Source: Cyanoderma ruficeps (Eukaryota > Chordata > Aves > Passeriformes > Timaliidae). From it: a stretch of 64,000 bases of DNA. This document shows positions 22,782-34,850 of the stretch, in pieces. Within the stretch, counting starts at the first letter, position 1, and every line of letters begins with the position of its first letter. The position numbers and the translations under genes are program-made. The notes below the pieces were generated by a model. That model ran no database searches. It was given only the letters and a program-made list of their open reading frames with translations, and had not been told where the DNA came from. Location of the stretch: positions 1,872,648 through 1,936,647 of the forward strand of contig VZDJ01000046.1 of assembly GCA_008694505.1 (NCBI GenBank). The letters run 5' to 3'.

Positions 22782-24082
22782 TTTTAGTTCAACATGAAAC
22801 TGCACAACAAAGGTGCTGAAAGTGCAGCTGTGTCAGGCATGGGTGTGCCGTGTATTTGTGTTATAGAACCCAGCACCCTGACCTGCTCCTTCGTCAACCC
22901 CACTGAATTTGAAGAGAGAATTGGTCAGAGACACCCAGGGGTGTTGACTACCCATAACCTTTGAGCACCTTCAAGCCCTGCAGCAGGAGGCAAAGTCTTT
23001 TGCTAGGACCTGTTCCTCAGTGATTTGTGATCTTTTCAAAATGCTGAGAAAAGAAGAAAACAAATGCTACTGAAAAATATCTTTCTGTTAAGCACAGCAA
23101 GAAAAGCACACTTGGTAGAAGGTGCAGGAGAAGGACAAAAATAAAGTGTTAATGCTTACAATCTTTGTTTTTTTTAAAAAAACCCTCGAAACAGCTAAAA
23201 TAACACCAACCCCCAAACCATCACGACAATTTGGAGTTCCAAGAATTCTTCTTTTGATAAAAGAGTGAAGGACAGCAACCAAAGCTGCCAAAGTTTGAAG
23301 CAATTAATGAGTGTCTGGAGTGTCAGCCTTTATTCAGTCCCATTTTTTAGCTCTAGTAAAAGAAGCTGAATTTTAGCTGGGGAGCTGAGGTACAGCTTCC
23401 TTCCAGGAGAGCAGAAGTGGTGACCACATGGATCAGTTTGTCACTGATAAAACCGTGAACCCTTGGCACAAAAACTCTCTGTAAGACACTCAAGCTCTTC
23501 CTCTGCCTCAGGTCAAAGGCTGTTCAGCCTGGTGCTCATCGTTTACTTCACCTCCACGTACTCCATTCTTCCAGTTGTGATAATGGGAGTGATGGGATGC
23601 CCCCGTGTTATTCACAGGCTTTATGGTTTATGTATGGGAAGAGCTGTCTGTGTTTCTTACTTCCTTACTGGGGCAAAAGAGGTTGATTTGTTCCTTTCAG
23701 GAAAAATGCGGGTTTTCAAAGTGACAGATGGCCCCGCTATTGTCAATTGTCAGAGGCTTTTGATCAGCACTGAAGCAGAAAAAAAATGTATAATGGATTT
23801 TATCAGGTGTGCTCTAAAAAGCCTCAGCAGAATAAGACTTTTTGATCAAAAGCACAAAGCAAAATATCGCTTTTTTCTTTTGGGCTGCACATGCGATTCT
23901 TCACAGACATGAAAAATGTGGGCTGTTCTGCAAAATGAATTTCATCTTTTCAAGAGGAGCTCAGACTTGCAGGGCTGTGCTCCTTTTGAAGATTATAAAG
24001 TGTCAATCAAAAACATAAAAATCACTAAAAAAATGTTTCCTTGTCAGGGAATGAAACCTGAGTCAGTCATTCCTGGAAATAT
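22782..24082. other. Unique sequence, no gene recognised
   Basis: No repeat recognised. A plus-strand frame of 149 codons (23463-23912) has a hydrophobic stretch near its residues 22-45, but no recognisable domain, and lies in low-GC DNA without splice or promoter support. I do not call it a gene. Confidence 0.5.
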
Positions 24083-24333
24083 TCAGAGAATCATGGAATG
24101 GCTTAGGTTGGAAGGGATCTTAAAGATCACCACATTCCAACCCCCTGCCATGGGCAGGGACACCTTCCACTATCCCAGGCTGCTCCAAGCCCTGTCCAAC
24201 CTGGTCTTGGACACTTCCAGGAGCAGCCACAGCTTCTCTGGGCACCCTTTGCCAGGGCCTCAGCACCCTCACAGGGAACAATTTCTTCCTAACCTCTAAT
24301 CTAAAGTTATTTACTTTCAGTTTAAAGCCATTA
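24083..24333 (-). mobile_element. CR1 LINE 3' end, antisense
   Basis: A clean antisense copy: 'gaatcatggaatggcttagg', 'ccctgccatgggcaggga', 'cttccactatcccaggctgc', 'agcttctctgggcaccc' and 'gtttaaagccatt'. The low divergence from other copies suggests one of the younger CR1 insertions here. Confidence 0.95.
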
Positions 24334-25478
24334 AAACCATTAACTGTTTGAGATTTTTTTCCTTTGCTTTGACATTTCCCACACGGTTGTTGTATGTGGT
24401 GCTGGTGCCTGGCATGAGGCTGCCATCACCCCCCAAATCCCAGCTCAGGAGATCAGGTTTGTTGGGTATTTCCAGCCATGCACAAACACAGTGTACGAGC
24501 AGAGCATCAAGAAGAGAAAAGCTCACAGCAAATATTTATTGGCTGACACACACTGTGGAGAGCAAGGATCCATTCTCTACCCAGTGAAAGGTTAATGCAC
24601 GTGTGACCCTAAAAGCGACGTTCAGAGCATCTCTGCTGGCCAGCCCTGTTTTCCCCTTTGTCCTGTGGATTTGCCGTCTTTCTCTGTTCTCTGTTTCTTC
24701 CCTGATGGTTTTAATATCTCCTCATGTCCATTCTTTTCAGTCCTGGCTCAAAAATTTAACTTCTCTCACGTGGCTTTAACACACAGACCTCCTCACACAG
24801 CTCAAAATTTTCTTCCCAGCATCTGCTGCACCAAGCTGGGCCCAATGGGATCACACAGATATAACCATGGGCTGTGGGTTACAAGGCCTCTGGAAGAGAA
24901 TGGATTTGGGGAGTTTATCCAGATTTGACACAGCTCTAACCAAAAAAACAAGATTCAGAATTTATTACATATCGAAAGAAGAGGCTGACTGGTTTTCTTC
25001 AAGCCCTACAGCATTTAGGTTACCAGAACCTCCAGGAAATGGCCTTCAGAAGACTAAAGTTAGTCATGCACAAACAGTTCATCAGAAGAAAACACATTTG
25101 AAAGTGAGGATCTTAATCATCTTTCAAGAATTACAGTGCAAAATGAAACAACAACAACAAAAAAATAGTCAAAAAGTCAGTTCACTTTCCACTGAATCTG
25201 AAAAATGACATCAATATATTTTACCATCAAAATAATCCAGGATGATGGACCAGCAAAGCAACGAACAGCATTTGATCTGATCTGATTCCTCACACGGATG
25301 TGCTCATAAATAAATGCAGAAGTGGCGGCATAAATCTCTCATGAATGTCTAAAACAGGATTGTCAGCGCCCAAACCTAAGCATAAAACATGCAGAGTATA
25401 TTGACATCTCAGTAGGACCTTCTCAGTGCAGCGAGGAGCAGAAAAAAAACTCCTTATAATCAAGAATTAATTGACTTT
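24334..25478. other. Unique sequence, no gene recognised
   Basis: No gene recognised. Short CAA-rich sequence near 25147-25166. Open frames at 24665-25208 show no domain. Confidence 0.55.
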
Positions 25479-25538
25479 TAGGAAGAAATTCTTCCCCTTG
25501 AGGGTGGTGAGGCCCTGGCAGAGGTTGCCCAGAGGAGC
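25479..25538 (+). mobile_element. CR1 LINE internal fragment, sense
   Basis: Sixty bases matching the sense CR1 segment 'taggaagaaattcttcccc', 'gagggtggtgaggccctgg' and 'gaggttgcccagag', cut off at both ends and lacking the 3' terminus. It is probably the relic of a larger, decayed or deleted copy. Confidence 0.85.
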
Positions 25539-26380
25539 ATATTTCTCACAAAAAAACCAGAAAAAATTATCTAAAAAATTAGCAAAACTTAAAGAGAATG
25601 ACTGTGGATTTACAAAATTAAGGATCACAAGCACCAAATGACCCCTGTTACAAGATTAATATATCCCCTATTTGTTTTTAGGGACTCCTGAGAAGCACAG
25701 CACTCACTCTGCTATTTTTTCTTAATCCATACATTCCTTTCTTGATTAGTTTTTTTGGGGGGGAAGTACTTTATGCATGACACCAAATATTCTGTGTATA
25801 AAGAGAATGTCTCAGTATCTTTTTCCTCAAGCAGTGAATGGACAATATTCATCTTCTGCGGGTCTGGAACAAAACTGAAATATGAAAGAAATTATGAGGG
25901 ACTAAAACAAAAAAAAAATTTAAAAGGCTAAAAATAAGGGGGTTATGCTCAGCTTTTTTAAACCCCTGTGGTTCCACTGGTTGGATAATACAGGGAATTG
26001 CTCCATGCCCCTTCCTATGAGTAGGTATTGAAGGAAAAACTATAACCCTGGAGCTTCTTGTTATAATTTCTCTGCCAAAACTTGCTTATCCCTACCTGAA
26101 TCAGCAGAGATAACAGCCCCACTGTTGCTCCAGTGATGATTTTGATATTTTAGCCCAAAGCTTCCTCATGAGGGATTTATTTGTGGCTGACTGCTTCTTG
26201 GGTTAGAGCGGAATGCTGTCCTCTGATAAGCAGGCTACAATGGTAAAAGAGCTCCAGGAACAGGTGAGTGCTTTGTGTTTTAAACCAATTGTGGGAAAGA
26301 ACAAATGAAAAAAAAAAAAGTGGGATTTTAATAAATTTATGTGGATAAATTTAGCCATATTGCACTGGAGAGGTCATCAT
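25539..26380. other. Unique sequence, no gene recognised
   Basis: AT-rich DNA. A G8 run occurs near 25757-25764 and A runs near 25910 and 26310. Nothing else recognised. Confidence 0.55.
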
Positions 26381-26438
26381 CACAGAATCATAAAACAGCT
26401 TGGGTTGGAAGGAACCTTAGGGCATATCTGGTTCCAGC
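26381..26438 (-). mobile_element. CR1 LINE 3' terminus, antisense fragment
   Basis: 'cacagaatcataaaacagct' followed by 'tgggttggaaggaaccttag' is the reverse complement of the CR1 terminus. Only about 58 bp remain. Confidence 0.85.
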
Positions 26439-26734
26439 TTTTCACCTGGACAAGAATTTACAGCCAGTGGTGATCTGGCCCGTGATATTGATGGTTTTAC
26501 AATAAATGTCTAATATCAGACTAATCATAACCTGAAATGGTTGTTCTGCTGGGGGAATAATTGAAATCCAGGTGGCTACACTGCAGTTGAAGATTTTTAC
26601 TCTGTTGTAGGGATACAAATCCCTCTGAGCCCCATCCACACAGGCCCAGAGGTGTTCAGAAATATGAGGGCTGAATTGAAACCTTCAGAGAAACTAAAAT
26701 TACAAAAATCCACACAGACATGAGGTAGAAATGC

Positions 26735-27045
26735 AAGTTTACTTTTAAATAAGTAGAGAATATTTTAAGTGCCTTAAGCAAATAAGAGACTGAATTTGTT
26801 AGTAAGAAAAAGCCCTAAAGCCTCGTTTAAAGTTCAGCAGATTCAGCTTTTACAAAGTTAACTAAGTTCTAGACACAATGCAAACATACTGCAGCCTTGC
26901 TAGCATTCCTAGATAGAAGAGATAGAGTAATATATGGAGAATTTATAAGAAACTACTTTTGCACATCAGTGTTAGATTCAGGTCCAGCAAGGGAGTAGTA
27001 GAACCATGTTTGTAACTGATTGGTAGAATAAAAATTGAGGCTGTT
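26735..27045 (+). mobile_element. Possible LTR fragment, sense
   Basis: A TATA-like gaatttataagaaac near 26940 and a poly(A) signal gaataaaaatt near 27027 are spaced as in an LTR. The region directly abuts a better-supported minus-strand LTR. Edges and target duplication were not found. Unique AT-rich DNA is a real alternative. Confidence 0.3.
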
Positions 27046-27056
27046 TTACACCACAA

Positions 27057-27316
27057 TGACACAGACTCCAATCTTCAGAAGGCTGAAAATGACTCTTTTA
27101 TTTTTGGGATGTGTCTCCCTCATATACTATTTTACACAGACCAATTTGGTTGGTGACAAAAAGGCAAACCTCTTCACTCACATTGGTCAGACCAGAGGGA
27201 CATCAAGAAGAAGTCCCTCCTGGGGAAAGGAATGAATAACATAGGTACAGTTTACAAAAACATCTCTCCTGTTTACAGAAAATTCCCTAGGAAAAGAATT
27301 TCAGAAAACCAAAACA
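27057..27316 (-). mobile_element. LTR-like element, antisense
   Basis: On minus it starts TGTTTTGGTTTTC at 27316. It has a CCAAT box (gaccaatgtgag), a TATA-like agtatatgagg and a poly(A) signal aaaataaaagag, and ends GTGTCA at 27057. The order and spacing fit a 260-bp LTR. The next bases on minus (ttgtggtgt) look like a decayed primer-binding site, but the match is weak. No target duplication was found. Confidence 0.55.
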
Positions 27317-28052
27317 TCTCAGGCACGAAACCAGGGCTACAAAAAATGATTGCTTGGAGATGGCATGACCTGCACCACCACAAATGGAACACAGGTCACA
27401 GATGCTGTTGCTTCTGCTGCTGCTTCTGCAGGGACCTGGGGACTTGAGGACTTCATGCTAGAAGGTTTTCTGCATAATAGCACAGACTGTAACAACTCTG
27501 CCTTCATGAGACTGATTGTAGCCATGCAATAAAGCTACATGCAACTTTTACAGCTACCAGCTCCTACAGTCTTCAATGAAGACACGCTGAAAACTTGGCA
27601 CTCTGTGGAGATCTGAAGATGGATCTCAGCCTTAATGTGCTGATTGACTAATACAGCAGGAAGACACTTCCCACCCTGGACAGCCCAGGGAAGTTGCTTT
27701 CCCAGGCTGGCAGGGGGATAATGGACCTCAGGAGCTTGCCCTGATGAAGAGGCTCACTCAGGGATGGCTGTGCACGGTCCCTGGTGTTCGTGTGCTCGGG
27801 TGGTGAATGGAGCTGTGAGCTTTGGTGAGGGCAACGCCTCGACTCCGGCTGTGCTGCTCAGTTCAGGGGTGGAGGAGCTGATCCACTCCCAGGGACTCTC
27901 TTCATTCTCTCACAAACATCAGATAGACAAAGCCAGGCTGCACCAGGAACACTCCTGTCACCTTGGGGGGTTTCTCCTTACAGAGTTCAGGAATTGGGGT
28001 ACATGGGAGGTGTGAGTGAGGGGCAAAAAGCAGTGCCCAGTGGATTTTACTT
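27317..28052. other. Unique sequence, no gene recognised
   Basis: A ctgctgctgcttctgc-like stretch near 27407-27430 and a gcaataaagc near 27526 are present. Small open frames on both strands cross this part, but none is recognisable. It could be the end of an unidentified transcript or repeat. Confidence 0.5.
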
Positions 28053-28213
28053 GCTAATATATAACATATAATATTTAATACTCATTATTTAATATATATC
28101 ATATAGCAAATATATTATATAATATATTACATATATATTATATAACATTATATAATATCATACAATATTATATATTATCATATAATATTATATAGTATTA
28201 TATAGTATTATAT
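28053..28213. repeat. AT-only degenerate tandem array
   Basis: About 160 bases almost entirely of A and T, built from tatataata- and attatataat-like units with scattered C. It ends at an ambiguous base (N at 28214). Such arrays are unstable and hard to assemble. Confidence 0.93.
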
Positions 28214-28214
28214 N

Positions 28215-28228
28215 ATAACCCTAACCCC
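28215..28228 (+). repeat. Telomere-like ataaccctaacccc next to N
   Basis: Immediately after the ambiguous base the sequence reads ataaccctaacccc, equal to about two units of the vertebrate telomere repeat (CCCTAA). It is very short, so chance or an assembly join in the AT array is quite possible. Confidence 0.35.
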
Positions 28229-29820
28229 TTCACAGGAATTCTAAGTATGGAGTCAATGGATGAATCTGCGCCAGACCCAAAGTCTTTCTTGTGACTAACT
28301 AATTTCCAAAGAGGTTTTTCCCCTGTGAGTGTCTCATTCCCTCCTCTGGCCTCCTGTGGACTGCCCAGCATAGAATTTCTTTTTCTTTGCCTCAAAATCT
28401 GTCTGCTGTGGGGCTTAAAACGACACATACAGTTAGAAAACCTGCACAATTCTTGTGGATGTGTCATTTAATTCAGGCCTGTCTCCAAAGACAGAATTCA
28501 TCCTGTTTCTGGAGAAGATGAGAAATTATGGAAGGTGCTTCTTGTAGGTCATGGCCTTGGATGGCAGACTTAAATATTCCCAGAATACTACAGGAAAATT
28601 CAGGAGGCAAATTTGAAAGCTCACATCACTTGTGAGCCCCAGAATGAAAGAGCTTGGTGTAGGGAGTGGAAATACTGGCTGAAATTTGCATTCTTTTTTA
28701 ATTCATCATATATTAACATGGGAAATTCACATATATTTGTCCTCCCATAAATGCAACTCCCTGAAATATGTTTTTTCAACTTCTTTCTCTCCTCTCCCTT
28801 TATTTTCCCCTCAAGAATCTCAAATACCAACATCCTGGAAATTCTTTAAGCCTGAAACAAAGATTCAGGAGCAAAAATCTCACTCAATTCATAAAATCAG
28901 TAACATAAATCAAAAACCTTGGAGACAAATCTGAAAAATCAGAGAGAGAGAAACTTGGTTTTCACCCAGTGTTGCTTTTCATTTTGGAAATGTAAAGGTG
29001 ATCAAAAAGTTGTCTGGTTCTAAAATAAGCCATTAGCAAAGTACACATGCCCTCCAAACACTGGCTGGGTAAACAATTTTTCAAGCTGAGAAAAAGAGGT
29101 TGAATCCAGAGATTTACAAAATTGGATAAACTTCAGGCAGAAGTGAACTTTCGTAATCCAAACTATTCCATGGTTCCTCTGCAGTGCTGGTATGGCTACA
29201 TTATGTTTGCTTCTGAAATTTTTTCTTTTTAGTGCTGGCTTTCACTGCACTGGATTTCTCAATCTGCCCTGTGTCTCTTTCAAACCTAACATATTTTTCT
29301 TGTCTGTGCCTCAGAAGCTAAATACATGTTTCCTTTTCAGCTGCTACATTTCAATTCCACATCCAAATGCACGGTCCATTGTTTCCCTTTAACCTTTCTG
29401 CTTGGACGCTGGAGATCTCTGGGCTGCAGTTCCTTCCTGTGAGTAAACAGCAGCATGAAATAAAGGTCAGGTCAGTGATACAGGCTCCTCTCCTCCTCAG
29501 AGAGCACTCTGGCCTGATGGAGATTCCCCTTGGGATGAGGGATCCACTTCAGGTGTAGCGCTGGAGAGGCTGGAGTCAGCAGCCCTCTCTGAATTGCTGA
29601 TACCCATCGTGTTTCTCCCTGGAAAGAGCATTGTTCATGAGTGCAGAAAGGCTGAGCTGGCCCTCAGCTCCTCAGGGATGCAGCATTTACCCCAAAGGCA
29701 AGAAGCAGGATCAATGCTCCGGGCAGCTGAGCCTGTGAGAGCAGGAAATTCATCACCCTTGCTTGGATTCTCCTGTGGATGAGCAGTTTGTACCATCAGC
29801 TCTCTGGGGTGCCCAGCACA
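28229..29820. other. Unique sequence, no gene recognised
   Basis: No gene or repeat recognised. The direct phrase 'ggtcaggtcagtg' near 29466 is a compact repeated AGGTCA-type half-site, but without further support. Confidence 0.5.
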
Positions 29821-30342
29821 GCAAGGAGCTGGAGCTGCTGCAGCCAGGCCAGAGGAGGCACCAGGATGAGCACAGGGATGGAGCAGCTCTGCTGGGAGGG
29901 AAGGCTGGGAAAATTGGGGTTGTTCAGTCTGGAAAATAGAAGCTTTGGGGTGACCTCAGTGTGTCCTTCCAGTGCCTGAAGGGAGCCTGCAAGGAAGAGG
30001 GAGAGAGGCAGTTTACAAGAGCAAGGAGTGAAAAAACAAAGGGGAATGGCTTTGAACTGACAGAGGTCAGGGTCAAGTGGAATATTAGGAAGAAATGCTT
30101 CCCTGTGAAGGTGGGGAAGGCCTGGTACAGTTGCCCAGAGAAGCTGTGGCTGCCCCTGGATCCCTGGAAGTGTCCAAATCCAGGTTGGACAGGGCTTGGA
30201 GCAACCTGGGGTAGTGGAAGGTGTCCCTGCCTGTGTCAGGGTTTGGAATGTGGTGATCTTTTAGGTCCCTCCCAACTCCGGCCATTCCATGATTCTGTGA
30301 CTCTTCCATGATTCCATGATTCTATGATTGTGTGAGTCGATG
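29821..30342 (+). mobile_element. CR1 LINE 3' part, sense, longest tidy copy
   Basis: Over 500 bp of sense CR1. It runs from 'gcaaggagctggagctgctg' through 'aatggctttgaactgacag', 'aggaagaaatgcttccctgt', 'tggatccctggaagtgtcc' and 'ttggagcaacctggggtag' to a terminus with five to six tandem 'ccatgattctgtga'-like octamers. The repeated terminus is the motif thought to be recognised by CR1 reverse transcriptase. A minus-strand frame over it is an artefact. Confidence 0.94.
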
Positions 30343-30552
30343 ATCACACCTCTTAGAAACTCTTCAGAGTAATTCTGTCAGCATGCCAATAATAAGTAAT
30401 AATATGGACTCTGCACAGGGCTCCATCACATCTGAGTGTTCCTCCTGTCCGGAAATACAAGGTAAAAGATGGAAAAATTATCAGTAGTATCATGCTCTTG
30501 TCTATCTATACTTATTCTACTACTAACTGTGATGTCAGCCTTGCCTAAACAC
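30343..30552. other. Unique spacer between two CR1 copies
   Basis: Two hundred bases of unique DNA between a sense CR1 and an antisense CR1 (tail to tail). No gene is seen. Confidence 0.6.
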
Positions 30553-30803
30553 AATAGAATCAAGGAATCACAGAATATCCTGAGCTGGAAGGGACCCACA
30601 AGAATCATCAAATCCAACCCCTGGCCCTGCACAGGAAAACCTGAAAAATCCCACCCTGTGCCTGGGAGAGTTGTCCAAGTGCTTCTTGATCTCTGCTGGG
30701 CTTGATGTTGTGACCACCTGCCTTGGGTGAGTTTTCAGGGCCCAACCACCCTCTGGGTGAAAAACCTTTCCCTGATATCCCACCTAAACCTTCCCTGACA
30801 GGG
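30553..30803 (-). mobile_element. CR1 LINE 3' end, antisense, second subfamily
   Basis: Starts 'agaatcaaggaatcacagaa' and continues 'ctgagctggaagggaccc', 'atcatcaaatccaacccctgg' and 'gttttcagggcccaacc'. The wording differs from the 'cttccactatcccagg' copies and marks another CR1 subfamily. It ends near 'accttccctgacagggc'. Confidence 0.9.
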
Positions 30804-31913
30804 CTTAATGCCATGTGGAATTTACAGATGAATGCAGACAGATTTCTGACTTGCACTAATAATTTTCACCCTCTCCTTGCATTTCTGAGTGGATCTTTAT
30901 TGTCACTTCTTCACTCTTTCCTTCACAGATGCTTCACCTTTCGCTTTTTTCTGTTCCCCTCCACGGTATAAGGGGAGCAAGGACATCATGTTTTTTTATC
31001 CCGTTTCATATTTTTCCCTCTGTTTGGTCCAGATGGAGAATTTCATAGCAATCCTAAATGACACAGGAAGCTGTTTGTGCCTGATTGACTCAGTCTTTGA
31101 GTAACAGGAGCCGTACTGGGAATCTTCACTTTAGCGCATAATTGTGGTAATCCAAAGGCATTCTCAGCAATGTGTGTTTTCTTGTGTATGAAACACACTT
31201 GAAGCTGTTGATTGATGCACTTAGGATTGCTTCGTGCACCATCTGTATCCATCTGTGCATGCTTGAACACTGCTTAAAAACCTCACTCCGTCACCAGTTC
31301 ATTAGAGAGAAGCGGTGTCTCTGTTAATAGAGGGTATTAATAAAGCTCAAATGATCTCTCTCTTCATTCAGCCCCATCAAATGCATTCATTGTATGATCA
31401 GTTTAAAATTAGAGACGTCTCACTTAACGTGTGTTAATGCTTCAAGCTCCAACTCTCGTCATTCTCACCAAAATTATTGCACAGAACAACAAACTTGTTT
31501 TGGAAGAAATCAAGAAGCAGCAGTTGAGGCTTCATGATTAAAAACTGAAAGCATTTTTAGAAAGAGAAATGTTTAGAAGTTTCCTCCCCCCCCTTTTTAT
31601 ATACTTTTTCTGGTCTAACAGGAAATTTGATCAAAAACTTTGAAAGTTGTCTCCAATAATCATCCAGAGACATTCTTCAGACAGAACCCTTTTAACCCAG
31701 GCCTTCTCATTTACATATTAATTTGCATATCTCTCTGAACATAACAGGGATGCTTTATTTCACTAATTTTCAGTTCCTCACTATTGAACATCAATGTCTG
31801 GGATTTTGATAGGAATTTAATGGCTTTAAAATCATTACAAATACAAAATGATTTTAAATATAGCCCACCCTAACTGAGATCCTCAGAAGCTCTCTGGGAT
31901 CTCACACAGAGTC
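30804..31913. other. Unique sequence, no gene recognised
   Basis: Unique AT-rich DNA with a C8 run near 31586-31593. Nothing recognised. Confidence 0.55.
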
Positions 31914-32463
31914 AGGGAACCATAGTCACAGAGTTATAGAATCAAGGAGTTATAGAATCATAGGAACATAAAATCATGCAATCATTTTGTCATGGAATCA
32001 CAGAGTCACAGAGTTATAGAATCATAGAATCACAGAGTTATAGAATCAAGAAGTTATAGAATCATAAAAACATAAAATCATGGAATCATATTGTCATAGA
32101 ATCACAGTCACAGAGTTATAGAATCATAGAATCACAGAGTTGCAGAGTTAAAGAGTTATAGAGTCATAGAACTGTGGAATGATGGAATTATAGAATCACA
32201 GATTCACAGAGTCTTAGAATCAAGGAGTTTTAGAATCATAGGAACATAAAATCATGGAATCATTTTGTCATAGAATCACAGAGTCACAGACTTATAGAAC
32301 CATAGAGTCACAGAATCACAGAGTCACAGAGTTGCAGAGCTAAAGAATTATAGAATCATAGAACTGTGGAATGATGGAATCATAGAATCACAGATTCACA
32401 GAGTGACAGAACCATGGAATCATGGAATCACAGAGTCACAGAGTTACAGAATCATGGAATCAT
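31914..32463. repeat. CR1-tail-like minisatellite with higher-order structure
   Basis: About 550 bp consist of degenerate 8-11 bp units such as tagaatcacagag, gagttatagaatca and catggaatca, which match the reverse complement of the CR1 terminal octamer. Larger blocks repeat: 'aacataaaatcatg' recurs at about 31965, 32069 and 32242, 'tttgtcat'-type segments at about 31986, 32091 and 32262, and 'aactgtggaatgatggaat' at about 32170 and 32361. This gives higher-order periods of roughly 104, 173 and 192 bp. Confidence 0.9.
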
Positions 32464-32655
32464 AGTGCTGAGACACTGGAACAGTTTCCTGGAGATATTT
32501 TGGCTGCCCCATCCCTGGAAGCTTTCTTGGCCGGAATGGACGGGGCTTGGAGCAATCTGATCTAGTAGAAAATGTCCCTGTCCATGGCAGGGGTAGAACT
32601 GGGTGATTTTTAAGATCCCTTTCAACCCAAACCATTCCCTGATTTTATGATTTTG
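32464..32655 (+). mobile_element. CR1 LINE 3' end, sense, abutting the tail array
   Basis: Sense CR1 from 'gacactggaacagtttcctgg' to 'cccaaaccattccctgatttta'. It is truncated exactly where the tandem array ends. The array reads as the tail of an antisense CR1, but the adjoining CR1 body is sense, so the array is not simply this copy's own tail. Confidence 0.93.
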
Positions 32656-34850
32656 CCATCCATCAGCCCTACATGGATATCTGGATACCTCTGAGCACCT
32701 CGAATGACACCAGAGGATTTTTGAGGACAACAGAATCAAGTCCCTTGTGAGAAAGTCCAACGCTTACCTCAAAACACATCTCTCTGAGGAGCTGAATCAC
32801 TCTCTGAATCCCACAGACAGCAAAAGGCATCTCTGCCCTGGCTGTGAGGGCAGTGCAGGAGCCTGGTTTGCTCCCAGACCTGAATGAGGATACCCAGCAC
32901 TGATGTCTCACTCCATCCATTGACTTTCATCCTGGGAGACAAAGGTGAGAGGCAGTGAATATGACTCCGAGCTTCACGTCATTAAGTTCAGCAAAAATTG
33001 TTTATCTGGACCATTTTTAATGATGGACTCATTTTAGTGAGTCTTAATTCCAGGTAAAATCCCATTACTAAAAAAATAAAAGAAAAATATGGAAAATGCC
33101 ATCCATAGATATAATGGGATTATCACCAGACAGGATTCTTTGCCTTCCCTGACATTAGTTAGGGATGGCTCCAGCTGAATATTTCAGAGGGATTCTCAGA
33201 TGTGCATTTCATTATCTGCAGAATGTCACCCCTTAGTCCTGAATCTGGGTTTTTTTCCTTGACACATGAAGCTCTCAATCCACCTTGTGCTGCATTTCTC
33301 TGCTCACAGAGCTGCTCCCTTCTCAGGAGAGCTCCTTTCCCAACAACCCCAATTACTGTCATCTCCTTTTACTTGACATTAAATTACAAGACAAGCAGAA
33401 CTAGCTGTACTTAGGCCTGCCACGTTGATCTGCAACTGATTTAACAGCTGCATTTTTGCTTGCTGTTCAGTGCAGCAGTACAGAAAACAGCTGTGGTGCT
33501 TTTTAGTTTAGGGGAAAAAAAAGCTTTCATTGGCTATTTTATTCTAAAGAATCCTATCTAAAGCATATTTTTAAAGAATCCTGTCTGAGGCAAAATGCTC
33601 ATTGGAAATCAAGCAGTACAGGCATCATCTCTCATGTACATACTTAATCAGCAGGTTTTTTTTTGGGGGGGTTGGTTTTGGTTTCTTTCTTGATTATAAT
33701 AATCTTGAGGAAAGTGATTAACCCAAAGTAAGTGATTTCAGTCAGAATATGCATATAGGGAGGGAAAGTGAGGAGGTATGAACCATCTTTGTTAGTCCTC
33801 AATATAAATATTTTAAAAAATTAATTCTGTTATCTTTTGCTCAGCTTTGAGAAGGCAAGAAGTGACATTTTATACAGATGATAAAATAATATAATAATTC
33901 CTATACCTGTGTTTACATGCATTCAGTCCCAGGCTGAACTGTCCTCATCCTGCTGACTAACAAAGGGTCAGCACATCTCAGGAACTGAGATAATCTGTGT
34001 ATGAAGCAGTTTTTCCTCTATAAACAGGAGATGGACCCTGAAGTTGTATCTGTGGCTCTGCTCAGACTCTGAGCAACATCCCTGACCTCTGTGTGCCTCT
34101 GTCTTTGCCTCTGTCTCTGGGTTAATCAGGACTTTAATATCGTCTATACCACACTATTTTAGTGCATTCAAATGCAATTCCATGGGAGTAAAGTCCAGGC
34201 ATTTCCTCAGGGGACAGGGAGTAGGAGCTGGCTCTGTTTTTAATTACAGTAATTGAGTTCATTACCCATAGCTGTCTTTTGAGCATGCACAGGGTAGGAA
34301 GGCAACATGACCCCCTGGGAGAGGAAAGCTCCAGAAGTCTGATGTCTGAGATGATTTTGTTCCTAATCTGCTTCAGAAAAAAAAAAGGCTCTTCACCTCT
34401 GACATCCTTTATCTTGTCATCTCATTTCAAGTTATTTTAGTGCCAAAACAAGATTTGTCCTTCACTGTATTTCTATATAACACTTGAAATTATGTGTTTC
34501 CCATCTGAGCTGGAATATCCATAAAGTGCTGAAATAGAAGACCAGGTTATGATTTCATACCACGGTAGGAGTCTTTCCACTTAATTGCCCAGTTCTGGTA
34601 TTTACATATGAATTTCCCATATAAGGACCTTATTATTTCCAGAAAGAAACTCACTGTTTGGGGAAATTAAAGCTCTAATTGGGTTTCTTCCTTGGATTTT
34701 TTTTCTCCAAGGATGTCTAGGGCCTGAAGATCACCCCTCCCTATGGGATCAGTGGGCAGCTATAACTGCTCTGAACTCCCTCAGGGGTGGTGAAGCTCCA
34801 CATTGAAGCCGTTTAAAATCCTATTGGGCATCCAAATCTCTCTTCCCCGT
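32656..34850. other. Unique sequence, no gene recognised
   Basis: No gene recognised in about 2.2 kb. A T9-G7 junction lies near 33657-33671. Short AT-rich stretches occur near 33800-33900. Confidence 0.55.

Noticed and set aside
23463..23912. Plus-strand frame of 149 codons with a hydrophobic segment
   Set aside because: No recognisable domain, no start or splice context and no neighbouring gene. Frames of this length arise by chance in 64 kb.
28215..28228. An interstitial telomere array
   Set aside because: Only about two units are present beside an ambiguous base; too short to claim.
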